NCBI RefSeq assembly: GCF_019204045.1
Contig: NZ_JAGSPC010000001.1
Coordinates: forward strand, 248,001-312,000
Direction of reading: 5' to 3'
Source: Erythrobacter crassostreae
Lineage (GTDB): Bacteria; Pseudomonadota; Alphaproteobacteria; Sphingomonadales; Sphingomonadaceae
Length of the DNA: 64,000 nucleotides
Within the stretch, counting starts at the first letter, position 1; each line of letters starts with the position of its first letter. Positions 35,578-44,559 of this stretch are shown piece after piece. Made by a program: the position numbers and the translations under genes. The notes beneath the pieces were generated by a model. The model had not been told where the DNA came from and did no database searches. It saw only the letters and a list, made by a program, of their open reading frames with translations.

Positions 35578-37074
35578 ATGGTCGCATTGGTGCGCACAGT
35601 TGCCTATCTCGGCCTCGAAGCGCGGCGCGTGGAAGTGCAATGCCAAGTCGCCTCTGGCCTGCCGCGATTTTCGATTGTCGGCCTTCCAGACAAAGCCGTC
35701 AGCGAAAGCCGCGAGCGGGTTCAGGCCGCTTTGTCCGCGATGGGTCTCGCGCTGCCGCCAAAGCGTATCACGATCAATATGTCGCCCGCCGACTTGCCAA
35801 AGGACGGATCGCATTTTGACCTTCCGATTGCATTGGCCTTGCTCGCTGCGATGGGCGTGACCGATGCAGAGCAGCTGGGCGATTGGATTGCGGTCGGAGA
35901 ATTGTCTCTCGACGGCAGGATTGTTGCCAGTCCCGGTGTACTGATCGCCGCTTTGCACGCAAGCGAAGCCGAAGCAGGATTGATTTGTCCCGCCGAACAA
36001 GGGGCAGAGGCGAAATGGGCCAGCGGTGTGCCGGTGCTTGCCCCGCGTGATCTATCTGCGCTGCTTGCCCATCTGAAAGGCAGTCAAGTTCTGGGAGAGC
36101 CCGCGCGCGGTGATGTCGCCGAAGCACCGCCCGTGACCGACCTGAAACAGGTGAAGGGGCAGGAAACGGCCAAACGCGCGCTCGAAATCGCGGCGGCGGG
36201 CGGGCACAATCTTCTAATGGTTGGACCGCCGGGATCAGGCAAGAGCCTGCTAGCATCGTGTATGTCGGGCATCCTGCCTGAGCTCTCTCCTTCCGAAGCG
36301 CTTGAAGTCTCCATGGTCCAATCTGTCGCTGGAATGCTGGAGGCTGGACGGATCAGCCGCGCCCGGCCATTTCGTGCGCCGCACCATTCGGCCAGTATGG
36401 CTGCGCTGACCGGCGGAGGGCTGAAAGTTCGCCCTGGTGAGGTTAGCCTTGCTCACCTTGGCGTGCTGTTTCTGGATGAACTGCCTGAATTTCAACGCTC
36501 GGTGCTGGACTCTCTCAGGCAACCTCTGGAAACCGGCAAAGTCGATGTTGCGCGCGCCAATGCGCATGTCAGCTTTCCGGCCCGTGTACAGTTGATCGCA
36601 GCGATGAACCCATGCCGATGTGGTCACGCTGGGGAGCCTGGCCACACCTGTGCACGCGGGCCGCGCTGTGCGACCGAGTATCAGGCGCGGCTTTCCGGCC
36701 CCTTGCTCGACCGGATCGATCTGCATGTCGAAGTGGCCGCGGTTAGCGCAATGGACCTCGGCCTGCCGCCCTCCGCCGAAGGGAGCGAAGACGTGGCAAG
36801 ACGGGTGGCAGGCGCACGGTCAATGTGCGAAGCGCGAGGAGTTAGGTCCAACGCGGAACTGGAGGGCGAGACGCTCGAACGCTTTGCCGCGCCTGACGAT
36901 GCGGGACGCACACTCTTAATGCAGGCAGCTGAGAAACTGCGTCTTTCCGCACGCGGCTATACTCGCATGCTGCGCGTGGCCCGCACGATTGCCGATCTGG
37001 CCGGTTCAGACAATGTCGGGCGTGAACATATTGCAGAGGCGCTTTCTTACAGGCAAACGGTCGGAGTGCGGTAA
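35578..37074 (+). CDS. comM: YifB/ComM-type Mg chelatase-like AAA+ ATPase
   Basis: ATPase of the ComM family, which in Vibrio drives branch migration during natural transformation. The 498-residue protein has the N-terminal lon-like fold (VALVRTVAYLGLEARRVEV), the AAA+ core with Walker A VGPPGSGKSLLAS (about 213-225), Walker B LFLDELPEF, and the zinc-like CRCGHAGEPGHTCARG, plus the C-terminal Mg chelatase domain with LSARGYTRMLRVARTIADL. GGGGGGATT precedes the ATG. A 28-base gap separates it from the next gene. Confidence 0.95.
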   Translation: MVALVRTVAYLGLEARRVEVQCQVASGLPRFSIVGLPDKAVSESRERVQAALSAMGLALPPKRITINMSPADLPKDGSHFDLPIALALLAAMGVTDAEQLGDWIAVGELSLDGRIVASPGVLIAALHASEAEAGLICPAEQGAEAKWASGVPVLAPRDLSALLAHLKGSQVLGEPARGDVAEAPPVTDLKQVKGQETAKRALEIAAAGGHNLLMVGPPGSGKSLLASCMSGILPELSPSEALEVSMVQSVAGMLEAGRISRARPFRAPHHSASMAALTGGGLKVRPGEVSLAHLGVLFLDELPEFQRSVLDSLRQPLETGKVDVARANAHVSFPARVQLIAAMNPCRCGHAGEPGHTCARGPRCATEYQARLSGPLLDRIDLHVEVAAVSAMDLGLPPSAEGSEDVARRVAGARSMCEARGVRSNAELEGETLERFAAPDDAGRTLLMQAAEKLRLSARGYTRMLRVARTIADLAGSDNVGREHIAEALSYRQTVGVR

Positions 37075-37102
37075 GGCACCGCAATAGAAAGAAGTTTGCT
37101 CG

Positions 37103-37825
37103 ATGCCGTTTGATCCATCATGGCTTATCCATATCGGCGCTGCGCTCCTGCTGCTCGCCTATGCGATCCGTGACGAGCTGAAGCTGCGGCTGCTCATCAT
37201 CGTTTCGACATTTATCTACATCGCCTATTACTATTTGGCCGCCAATCCGCCGCTGTGGGATGCGATCATCACAAGCTCGCTGATGGTTGTAATCAACGTA
37301 ATCGTCCTGACCCAAATCCTTCTGGAACGGACAACTTTTCGGATGACAGAAGATGAAAAGGCGCTTTTTGACGCGTTTGAAACACTCACCCCCGGCCAGT
37401 TCCGCCGAATTGCGAAACTGGCGGCTTGGCGAACATCGGGCGATACAGAAGGCGTCATTCTAACGCGCGAACAGGAACCTTCGGATTCGCTGTTCTATAT
37501 CTTTGAAGGCAATATCTCGGTTGAGAAAGGCGGTCGCCGGTTTCGCCTGCCCGATGGCAATTTCGTAGGTGAGGTGGCTTTCGTTTTGAAACGCAAGACA
37601 ACCGCCACCACCATCGCGCCAAAAGGCGTTCGTTTTGTCGAGTGGGACAGCACAGCATTGCGCAACCTCAGCGACAAGCACCCCAACCTTGGCAATGCCT
37701 TGAATGCGCTGCTCACCCGCGATCTCGCGCGAAAGATCGGTGCCAGCTATCGCCCACCAGACGATGCTATCCCGGCTGATAGCCAAGCCGAACGTTTATT
37801 GGAAAGCGCACAAGCAGCCGAATAA
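37103..37825 (+). CDS. Membrane protein with cyclic-nucleotide-type domain
   Basis: A 240-residue protein with three helices near the N-terminus (about 8-24, 28-48, 54-74) and a C-terminal cNMP-binding-like domain: ILTREQEPSDSLFYIFEGNISVEKGGR, then LPDGNFVGEVAFVLKRKTTATTIA. That phosphate-cassette position (GEVAFVLKRKTTATT) has the expected Glu but not the usual Arg-Thr-Ala. The plan of three helices plus this domain resembles Popeye-domain proteins. The ligand is unknown. It lies 28 bases after comM and probably shares its transcript. Confidence 0.7.
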   Translation: MPFDPSWLIHIGAALLLLAYAIRDELKLRLLIIVSTFIYIAYYYLAANPPLWDAIITSSLMVVINVIVLTQILLERTTFRMTEDEKALFDAFETLTPGQFRRIAKLAAWRTSGDTEGVILTREQEPSDSLFYIFEGNISVEKGGRRFRLPDGNFVGEVAFVLKRKTTATTIAPKGVRFVEWDSTALRNLSDKHPNLGNALNALLTRDLARKIGASYRPPDDAIPADSQAERLLESAQAAE

Positions 37826-37917
37826 ACTCGGCGTGATCGCCTCGCATTCATTGCAGTGCAAGCATCGGGCGGCTTACACAGCGCTACCCACGTCTATCCA
37901 AGGCCGCACCAAATTCC

Positions 37918-38742
37918 ATGGCAGATACAGTCACGCCCACGCCTGCCATGGCACACGAACAGCGTGGCTGGTCAGCGCGTGTTTTTGACGAGAAGCTGGG
38001 CACGCGCGCGGTCAGCCTTATAATTGCAATCGCTTTAGAGGCGCTGATAATTCTTTTGCTGTTTCTGATTGGCTGGAACTGGCGTGAAGAAACCGACATT
38101 GCGGAAACTATCACGACATTAGAAGCTTCCGATTTTTCAGAGGATTCGCCCGAGCCCGAGGCACAGGCCCCGTCGCCCCCGGAAACTTCAACCCAGCCGG
38201 TCGCACCCAGCCCGATTGAGCCTGTGCCCTTGCCGCAACCGCTTCCCGACACACCGTTGCCAGTTCCCAATCCGCTGACCAACGAAACTGTATCGGTTCC
38301 ACCTATTTCACCAGCGCCGACGCCATCGGCTGCGCCGCCTCAGAACCCTGCACCTGCGGGGCCGCCCGCGCGTACCTATGGCCCGCCCAATACAGGTGCG
38401 AGTTCCGGACGGAATGATAGCAAGCGTGTCGGAACCGCTCCCAATGGAGAGCCGCTTTATGCGGCGCGCTGGTACCGCGAGCCAACGCGTCAGGAGCTCG
38501 CCGGATACCTTTCTACGGCTTCGAACCCGAGCACAGCCTTGATTGCGTGCCGCACAGTGGCGAATTTCTATGTCGATAGCTGCGAGTTGATCGGGGAGAG
38601 CCCGCAAGGCTCCCAAATCGGGCGCGCGGTGCTCTCCGCAGCGTGGCAATTCCGGGTTCGGCCTGCGCGGGTCGGAGGGCGCTCTCAAGTCGGATCATGG
38701 GTGCGGATCAGGATCGACTACACCCGCGAAGTGCGCCGGTAA
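37918..38742 (+). CDS. TonB-like protein with proline-rich linker
   Basis: A 274-residue protein with a short cytoplasmic start, one membrane helix at about 35-57 (LIIAIALEALIILLLFLIGW), a Pro-rich periplasmic stretch (about 75-155) and a globular C-terminal domain of ~95 residues (YAARWYREPTRQELAGYLS, VANFYVDSCELIGESPQGS, AAWQFRVRPARVGGRSQ). This is the layout of TonB energy transducers, but ExbB and ExbD genes are not nearby and the C-terminus is not a clear TonB_C match. It converges with recQ with adjacent stops. Confidence 0.65.
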   Translation: MADTVTPTPAMAHEQRGWSARVFDEKLGTRAVSLIIAIALEALIILLLFLIGWNWREETDIAETITTLEASDFSEDSPEPEAQAPSPPETSTQPVAPSPIEPVPLPQPLPDTPLPVPNPLTNETVSVPPISPAPTPSAAPPQNPAPAGPPARTYGPPNTGASSGRNDSKRVGTAPNGEPLYAARWYREPTRQELAGYLSTASNPSTALIACRTVANFYVDSCELIGESPQGSQIGRAVLSAAWQFRVRPARVGGRSQVGSWVRIRIDYTREVRR

Positions 38743-40521
38743 TCAGTCTTCGAATTCGCGCACGACGGCGCAGAAGTCTTCGCCATATGTATCAAGCTTG
38801 CGCGCTCCGACCCCCTGAATACTGCCAAGGGCATCCAGCGTCATCGGCCGCTCATGCGCCATGGCGCGCAGCACGCTGTCGTGAAAGATAATGTAGGCAG
38901 GGATGCCGCGTTCGCTCGCGAGCTCTTTGCGCTTGTTACGAAGCGCTTCGAACAGGGGATTACCGACAGGATTGGCTTCGTTCGATTTGCGACCACGGCG
39001 CGCTTTCTTGGGCGGTTCGGCGATCAGAACCGCTCGTTCGTCTCGCAATACTTCCCGCGCGGTTGCGCCCAGTGCCAAGCCGCCATGATCAGTGGTCACC
39101 AGCATTTCATGCGCCATCAGATTGCGCATTACTGGGCGCAACATTGGCGCCTCTTCCTCACCCAAAATTCCGAACACAGACAGCTGATCATGCGCGCGCT
39201 GGGTCACGCGATCATCGTCGCGGCCAAGCAGCACTTTCTCGATATGACCAAGGCCATAGCTCTGGCCGGTGCGGTATACTGCTGACAGCAACTTGCGCGC
39301 GATCTCGGTCACGTCGATCACTTGCGGCGGGTTTTCGCAATTGTCACATGAACCGCATTCCCGATCAGGGCTTTCGCCAAAATGCCGGAGCAGAATTGCG
39401 CGGCGACAGCTCGGTGCCTCGACCAATGCCGCAAGCGAATTCAGCCTTGCACCTTCACTTACCAAGCGGTCTTGATCGACTTCGTCCAGTCGCTGACGTG
39501 CCTTGGCGAAATCGTTCGCGCTCCAAAACATATGCGCTTCTGCCGGATCACCATCGCGTCCTGCGCGGCCTGTTTCCTGATAATAGGCCTCAATTGATTT
39601 CGGCAGGCCCGCATGAACGACAAAACGCACATCGGGTTTATCGATGCCCATACCGAACGCGATGGTGGCAACCATGACCATGTCATCCGAGCGGACAAAT
39701 TCTGCTTGCACAGCGGCGCGTTGTTCCGGGGGTAGGCCCGCATGATAATAGCCTGCTGATCGTCCAGTCGCGGCAATTGTCTCGGCAAGCTTTTCTGTCG
39801 CCGCGCGGCTCGTGGCGTAAACAATGCCCGCGCCCGGTGTTCGAGTGATGAAATCTGTAATCTGCTTACCAGCATTCTGCCGTGCACTGATGGCGTAGCG
39901 GATGTTTGGCCGATCGAATCCTGCGACGATCAAGCCGTCATCGGGAATGCCGAGTTGAAGCAGGATATCACGGCGGGTGGTTTCGTCCGCCGTCGCAGTC
40001 AAAGCGAGGCGCGGAACATGCTCGAACCGGTCCAGCATCGGGCGAAGCTGGCGGTAATCCGGGCGGAAATCATGCCCCCATTCGGACACGCAGTGCGCCT
40101 CATCAATCGCGAACAATGAAATGTCCGCCGCGGTCAGCAGTGACTGAAAACCGCCCGTGTTGGCACGCTCTGGCGCGACATAGAGCAGGTCGAGCTCACC
40201 GTTGCGCAGGGCTTCGGCTGTCGCGGCATTGTCACTATCCGCCGATGTCATCGAGGCGGCACGGATACCGACGGCAGTGGCCGCGCGGATTTGATCATGC
40301 ATCAACGCGATGAGAGGCGAGACGACAATCGCCGTGCCTGATCGTGCGAGCGCGGGGATTTGATAACAAAGCGATTTACCTGCGCCGGTGGGCATCAGGG
40401 CGCAGGTGTTCTCTCCCGCCATGACGCGATCGATCACCTCTTCCTGACGGCCACGAAATCCGGAATATCCGAAGGTCGTGCGCAGGATGGAATGCAGATC
40501 GGCGCGGTCGGCGACCGTCAT
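38743..40521 (-). CDS. recQ: ATP-dependent DNA helicase RecQ
   Basis: 3'-5' helicase of the RecQ family used in recombination repair. The 592-residue protein has the Q motif FGYSGFRGRQEEVI, Walker A MPTGAGKSLCYQ, DEAH box IDEAHCVSEWGHDFRPDY split at the motif, motif VI ETGRAGRDG, a zinc site with CGSCDNC and CRRAILLRHFGE, a winged-helix region, and a C-terminal HRDC domain (FEALRNKRKELASERGIPAYIIF). The ATG at 40521 is preferred; the frame extends to a TTG at 40560 without better evidence. Confidence 0.96.
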   Translation of the reverse strand: MTVADRADLHSILRTTFGYSGFRGRQEEVIDRVMAGENTCALMPTGAGKSLCYQIPALARSGTAIVVSPLIALMHDQIRAATAVGIRAASMTSADSDNAATAEALRNGELDLLYVAPERANTGGFQSLLTAADISLFAIDEAHCVSEWGHDFRPDYRQLRPMLDRFEHVPRLALTATADETTRRDILLQLGIPDDGLIVAGFDRPNIRYAISARQNAGKQITDFITRTPGAGIVYATSRAATEKLAETIAATGRSAGYYHAGLPPEQRAAVQAEFVRSDDMVMVATIAFGMGIDKPDVRFVVHAGLPKSIEAYYQETGRAGRDGDPAEAHMFWSANDFAKARQRLDEVDQDRLVSEGARLNSLAALVEAPSCRRAILLRHFGESPDRECGSCDNCENPPQVIDVTEIARKLLSAVYRTGQSYGLGHIEKVLLGRDDDRVTQRAHDQLSVFGILGEEEAPMLRPVMRNLMAHEMLVTTDHGGLALGATAREVLRDERAVLIAEPPKKARRGRKSNEANPVGNPLFEALRNKRKELASERGIPAYIIFHDSVLRAMAHERPMTLDALGSIQGVGARKLDTYGEDFCAVVREFED

Positions 40522-40580
40522 GATTGGGGTGACCCTTGGTGAATTGCGGTAAGCGGGCAACCTACCCGCAGGCGGAAAGC

Positions 40581-41135
40581 CTATCCAGCCGCCCGTTTCT
40601 TAGCTGCGTCGATATCAACAATATCGCCGGTGCCAAGCGCTTCGCCTGCTCTAGCCACAGTTCCATCAGCTCGTTTGCCAAGATCGTCGCGTTTCACCAG
40701 CCATAAATCCTCATGGCCCAGAATGCGTCCGTCATGCGCCAGCATGGATACCGGGCCGACCGGCAACCGGTCGCGCACGTCCACGAGCACGGGATCTTCG
40801 TTTACAAAATCGCTGCCATACTTCTGACCCCATTGGCGCAATGCAACCATGGCAGGCAAAAGGTCAAAACCCTTTTCAGTCAGGCGATATTCGATCTTGC
40901 GGCGATCATCTGCGCAGGGTTCACGCTTCAGAATTCCATGCTCGACCAATTTGGCAAGACGGTTGGAGAGAATATTGCGCGCAATACCAAGCTCGCTGAG
41001 GAATTCCTCAAAATGCTTAAGTCCGTTGAAGCTCGCGCGCAGGATCATGAATGACCAACGTTCGCCCATCACTTCAAGCGCTTGCGGCAGCCCGCAATCG
41101 ATCAACTCGCGCAGTGGTTCTCTTAATTCGCCCAT
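40581..41135 (-). CDS. HxlR-family transcriptional regulator
   Basis: A 184-residue winged-helix regulator with the HxlR start CGLPQALEVMGERWSFMILRAS, the recognition segment LGIARNILSNRLAKLVEHGIL and the wing DRRKIEYRLTEKGFDLLP. The extra ~70 residues after the domain (from about 112) are not typical of the short HxlR proteins and may bind a ligand or mediate dimer formation. It is divergent from a small secreted-protein gene; a palindrome lies between them. Confidence 0.9.
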   Translation of the reverse strand: MGELREPLRELIDCGLPQALEVMGERWSFMILRASFNGLKHFEEFLSELGIARNILSNRLAKLVEHGILKREPCADDRRKIEYRLTEKGFDLLPAMVALRQWGQKYGSDFVNEDPVLVDVRDRLPVGPVSMLAHDGRILGHEDLWLVKRDDLGKRADGTVARAGEALGTGDIVDIDAAKKRAAG

Positions 41136-41230
41136 ATCAGTCCCTTCCGTGAAACCTTTCTAGCGCGTTTTGTCCCAAGCGCAAATTTGGCGGTCAGGCG
41201 GTCGAAACCAACACCGAAAAATAATTTCAG

Positions 41231-41250
41231 TTTTAAGTTGCAACTTGAAA
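41231..41250. promoter_or_regulatory. Palindromic operator candidate between hxlR-type gene and small secreted-protein gene
   Basis: AAGTTGCAACTT at 41235-41246 is a perfect 12-bp palindrome, with TTT and AAA extending the symmetry around one unpaired base on each side. It sits 100 bases from the HxlR start and 105 from the other, as expected for an autoregulating dimer site. Confidence 0.55.
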
Positions 41251-41350
41251 TCTAATCACATAGGTAGTGATTCGCAACTGGTTTCGATCTGAAACTTAAT
41301 GCCTCCAGATGCAAATGATTTTTGTAACCGCTCAAATAAGGATACCGACG

Positions 41351-41695
41351 ATGACATTCTCTCTTCCCCGCACCAGTCGCCTCTCAATTTTCGTTGTAGC
41401 CCTCGCCTATACCGGCCTAACCTTTGGCGCTGCCACTGCGTCGGCTCCCCTCGCCGCCGCAAAGACCGGCCCATATTACTCGGCGACGTTCTCCGCTCCG
41501 GTTGATGACAACCGTGCAGTCGCCGGCGGTGTCGCCTGGGCATGCAAAGACACCAAATGTGTCGCCAACAAAGGGACCTCGCGCCCGGTGAACGTCTGCC
41601 GCGGCATTGCCCGCGAATTCGGCGAAGTCACCAGCTTCACTGCACGTGGCAAAGAACTGGACGAGAAGAAGCTGGCGAAATGCAACGGCAACTAA
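41351..41695 (+). CDS. Small exported protein of the CC_3452 family
   Basis: A 114-residue protein with a signal peptide (SIFVVALAYTGLTFGAATASA) and a short mature domain: YYSATFSAPVDDNRAVAGGVAWACKDTKC is split here over two stretches, followed by ANKGTSRPVNVCRGIAREFGEVTSFTARG and a C-terminal LAKCNGN. The four Cys suggest two disulfides. This matches the CC_3452 family of alphaproteobacteria, whose function is unknown. AAGGAT lies eight bases before the ATG at 41351. It faces the HxlR regulator across a palindrome. Confidence 0.8.
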   Translation: MTFSLPRTSRLSIFVVALAYTGLTFGAATASAPLAAAKTGPYYSATFSAPVDDNRAVAGGVAWACKDTKCVANKGTSRPVNVCRGIAREFGEVTSFTARGKELDEKKLAKCNGN

Positions 41696-41778
41696 GCCGC
41701 TAACGGATACTGATACGCGGTCTATCCCCCGCGTCCCCGCCGTCCCGATACTCTCCACCAAGGGGCGGACCCTAAAAA

Positions 41779-41822
41779 CCCCTCGAAGCCGCGTTCCCCA
41801 GCAAGGTTTCGAGGGGATTTTT
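41779..41822 (+). terminator. Rho-independent terminator after the CC_3452-type gene
   Basis: CCCCTCGAA and TTTCGAGGGG form a 9-bp stem with a long loop, followed by ATTTTTG. The convergent HAD hydrolase gene ends just after it. Confidence 0.8.
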
Positions 41823-41828
41823 GTGGCC

Positions 41829-42440
41829 TTAAAGTAAGCCTGACGCCTTCAATTGCGCTTCAAGCGAATCCGCATCGGTAAACAAATGCGCATCCCAGCC
41901 GCGCGCTTTTGCAGCAGCGATGTTGTCGGGATTGTCATCGGTGAAGAACAGCTGCGCACCTTCTCGGCCGCTACGCTCTTCAAGAATCTCGTATATACGC
42001 ATTTCCGGTTTTGCGACCCGCTCAGTTCCAGACACGATGATGTCTTCAAAAACATCAAACACCGGCTGTGTTGGCCGGAAACCACCCCAAAACTCGTGCC
42101 CAAAGTTTGTCAGGCAGAACAGCGGAACACCCCGCGTATGAAGCCTCTCAACCAATTCATGCGAACCCTCAACTGGCCCGGGAATGCTCTCGTTGAATCG
42201 TTCGGCATAGGCTTGGATATGCTTCGCGTATTTCGGGAACTCAGCGATCCGCGCCGGCACCATGTCCGCCAATGGCACGCCGCGATCGTGAAGGAAGTGC
42301 CACTCTTCGGTCACCACATTGGCTAAAAACCAATCGAGCTCATCGGCATCGTCGATCAGTTTGGCGAACAGGTTGCGCAGATCCCACTGGAACAGCACCC
42401 GCCCTACATCGAAAACAACTGCTCTTGCGATGTCGCTCAT
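41829..42440 (-). CDS. HAD-superfamily hydrolase (YihX-like)
   Basis: A 203-residue HAD phosphatase. The catalytic loop is VVFDVGRVLFQWD, where the second Asp of DxD is Gly, as in the YihX/haloacid-type group. Motif II is LFCLTNFG, motif III Lys in VAKPEMRIYE, motif IV LFFTDDNPDNI. A helical cap lies between about 20 and 90. E. coli YihX acts on glucose-1-phosphate; the substrate here is not known. It is downstream of rpmJ, behind a strong hairpin. Confidence 0.9.
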   Translation of the reverse strand: MSDIARAVVFDVGRVLFQWDLRNLFAKLIDDADELDWFLANVVTEEWHFLHDRGVPLADMVPARIAEFPKYAKHIQAYAERFNESIPGPVEGSHELVERLHTRGVPLFCLTNFGHEFWGGFRPTQPVFDVFEDIIVSGTERVAKPEMRIYEILEERSGREGAQLFFTDDNPDNIAAAKARGWDAHLFTDADSLEAQLKASGLL

Positions 42441-42460
42441 AAATCACTCCGCTAGAAACG

Positions 42461-42498
42461 GCTGCGGCCCGCTCTCCACAATGGAGGCGGGCCGCAGC
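42461..42498. terminator. G+C-rich hairpin between rpmJ and the HAD gene
   Basis: GCTGCGGCCCGC and GCGGGCCGCAGC pair perfectly, with CTCC/GGAG extending the stem inside. On the minus strand, the direction of rpmJ, it is followed by CGTTTCT, a weak T-run. It probably ends the rpmJ transcript. Confidence 0.65.
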
Positions 42499-42541
42499 GT
42501 TTGCTCGATCACCTTGCAAGGTGACCGGCCAATCACATCAG

Positions 42542-42667
42542 TTAACCCTGGCGGGCTTTGAAACGACGGTTGGTCTTGTTGATGACATATGTGCGACCGC
42601 GACGGCGGATGACACGGCAGTCACGATGACGGTTTTTCAGCGACTTAAGGCTGTTGCGGACTTTCAT
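42542..42667 (-). CDS. rpmJ: 50S ribosomal protein L36 (long, zinc-free type)
   Basis: Basic 41-residue protein beginning [17 protein letters not shown] and ending [12 protein letters not shown]. It has a single Cys, so it is the YkgO-like type that does not bind zinc, the usual form in alphaproteobacteria. AGGA lies nine bases before the ATG at 42667. It stands alone with its own terminator. Confidence 0.96.
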   Translation of the reverse strand: MKVRNSLKSLKNRHRDCRVIRRRGRTYVINKTNRRFKARQG

Positions 42668-42782
42668 TTCGGGTTCCTGCAAATAAATAGGGCATCGAAG
42701 ATTGTCTCCGATGCCGGAATATCAAGGGGCGCGCCTAAGGGTATAGTCGCGATTCGTCAACGGCTTTGGCAATAAACCCGCC

Positions 42783-43805
42783 TTAGCCACCTCGGATTTC
42801 GGTCAGCTTGCGTTCCCAAGCGAGCGCATGGGCGATAATCTCGTCCAGATCAGCGTGTTTCGGTTCCCACGGCAGTGTCGCACGAATCCGCGAAGGGTCT
42901 GACACCAACGACGCGGAATCGCCTGCGCGGCGATCCTCGAAACGGCGATCAATTGTCATGTTGGTCACGCGGTCCACAGCATCGAGCACTTCGAGCACGG
43001 AGAAACCGCGACCGTAACCGCAATTCATTGTCAGGGACCGATCCGGTTGCTCGACTAAAGCCTCCAGCGCCAAAACGTGCGCAGCCGCCAGATCGCTGAC
43101 ATGGATATAATCGCGCACACCGGTGCCGTCCGGCGTGTCAAAATCGGTTCCGAACACGCCCACAAATTCGCGTTTGCCAAGTGCGGCCTCAACCGCGACC
43201 TTGATCAGGTGTGTCGCGCCAGCAGTCGATTGACCAGTGCGTGCACGCGGATCTGCTCCGGCCACATTAAAGTAACGCAGCGCGCAGTAATTTATGGCAT
43301 GTGCCGCCGCCGTGTCTCCCAGCATCTGCTCGGTCATCAATTTGGACCAGCCATACGGGTTGATCGGAACCCGCGGTGTTTCCTCTGTCACCGGCGAAAC
43401 ATCCGGCGCGCCATAAGTCGCGGCTGTCGAGGAGAAAATGAAGTGCGGAACGCCTGATTTCACTGCAGCTTCGATCAAAGCGCGGCTTTTTACCGTATTG
43501 TTGTAATAATATTTGAGCGGATCAGACACGCTTTCGGGCACAACGATTGAGCCTGCAAAGTGCATGATCGCACCGATGCCCTGTTCAGCCACAATCCGGG
43601 CGACCAGACCCCCGTCCTCAATATCGCCTTCGTATAAAGGCACGTCGTCAGGAACCGCAAAACGGAACCCGGTTGTAAGATTGTCGATAACAGCGACCGG
43701 CCAGCCTGCATCTTTCAATGCGAGAACGGCGTGGCTACCGATGTATCCGGCGCCGCCAGTAACCAGGACGCAAGGTTTACCTGCTTGATGTGTTGCTTCA
43801 GACAT
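42783..43805 (-). CDS. galE: UDP-glucose 4-epimerase
   Basis: Interconverts UDP-glucose and UDP-galactose (or the N-acetyl forms) with bound NAD, supplying sugars for envelope polysaccharides. The 340-residue SDR protein has TGGAGYIGSHAVLAL, the catalytic Ser in FSSTAATYG and the Tyr-Lys pair in PYGWSKLMTEQ; NVAGADP and DGTGVRDYIHVSDLA are GalE marks. It is divergent from the DUF4136-like lipoprotein gene. Confidence 0.95.
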   Translation of the reverse strand: MSEATHQAGKPCVLVTGGAGYIGSHAVLALKDAGWPVAVIDNLTTGFRFAVPDDVPLYEGDIEDGGLVARIVAEQGIGAIMHFAGSIVVPESVSDPLKYYYNNTVKSRALIEAAVKSGVPHFIFSSTAATYGAPDVSPVTEETPRVPINPYGWSKLMTEQMLGDTAAAHAINYCALRYFNVAGADPRARTGQSTAGATHLIKVAVEAALGKREFVGVFGTDFDTPDGTGVRDYIHVSDLAAAHVLALEALVEQPDRSLTMNCGYGRGFSVLEVLDAVDRVTNMTIDRRFEDRRAGDSASLVSDPSRIRATLPWEPKHADLDEIIAHALAWERKLTEIRGG

Positions 43806-43923
43806 GGCGCCGTCTTTAACAGAGAATGGCTGTAAGAAAATGAAGACATTGGGTCTCGTATGCAGGTTTTGGCCTCATTCGCACGTTAAGCAGCAATTCG
43901 AGCATTAGAGAGAGGATACCGTC

Positions 43924-44559
43924 ATGACACGCACATACCACTCCATGAAATTGGCCTTAGTGCCGATTGCTGCACTGTCGCTTAGTGCATGCGTGACCCC
44001 TTACACTGGTCCGGTTGAGGTCACACGATTTGTCGCAGAGGATACCAGCGCGCTTGGTACCGGATCGATATCTGTCGCCATCAGAACAGGCGAAGATGAT
44101 GGCGCTGAACGCCTCGATACCACATACCGCGATGCAATTATGAGAGAGCTTGAACGGTTGGGATACTCCGCAAGCGCTGCCGGTGAGCCTGATCAACAAG
44201 CCCTCGCCAACATTACGACAACCCCGATTGAAACAGTTCAAGGTCGGTCCGGCACCAGCGTGGGAGTCGGCGGAAGTACCGGCTCGTTCGGCGGCGGCGT
44301 GGGTCTTGGCATCGGTTTCTCGCTTGGCGGGAAAAACAAGAACCGCGAAGTGACCCAGATGGAAGTCCGCATAACATCGCAGAATACTGGCGAAACGCTG
44401 TGGGAAGGACGCGCAGAAATCGTCACCAGCACAGATTCGGCGTACAATCCGCCAGCCGAAAATGCCCGCGCGCTGGCCGCGGCACTGTTCAGGGATTTCC
44501 CCGGTGGCAATGGCGAGACAGTGCAGCTAACGGTCGATGAGCTTGAAAGGACACCATGA
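43924..44559 (+). CDS. DUF4136-like lipoprotein
   Basis: A 211-residue lipoprotein with lipobox LSAC (Cys23). The mature part has a strand-rich N-terminus, [25 protein letters not shown], a glycine-rich run at about 110-140 ([20 protein letters not shown]) and an ending [21 protein letters not shown]. The plan, and the ending in particular, match the lipoprotein at 10816-11475, so the two are probable paralogues. GAGAGGA precedes the ATG. Its stop overlaps the start of the M14 carboxypeptidase by four bases. Confidence 0.8.
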   Translation: MTRTYHSMKLALVPIAALSLSACVTPYTGPVEVTRFVAEDTSALGTGSISVAIRTGEDDGAERLDTTYRDAIMRELERLGYSASAAGEPDQQALANITTTPIETVQGRSGTSVGVGGSTGSFGGGVGLGIGFSLGGKNKNREVTQMEVRITSQNTGETLWEGRAEIVTSTDSAYNPPAENARALAAALFRDFPGGNGETVQLTVDELERTP

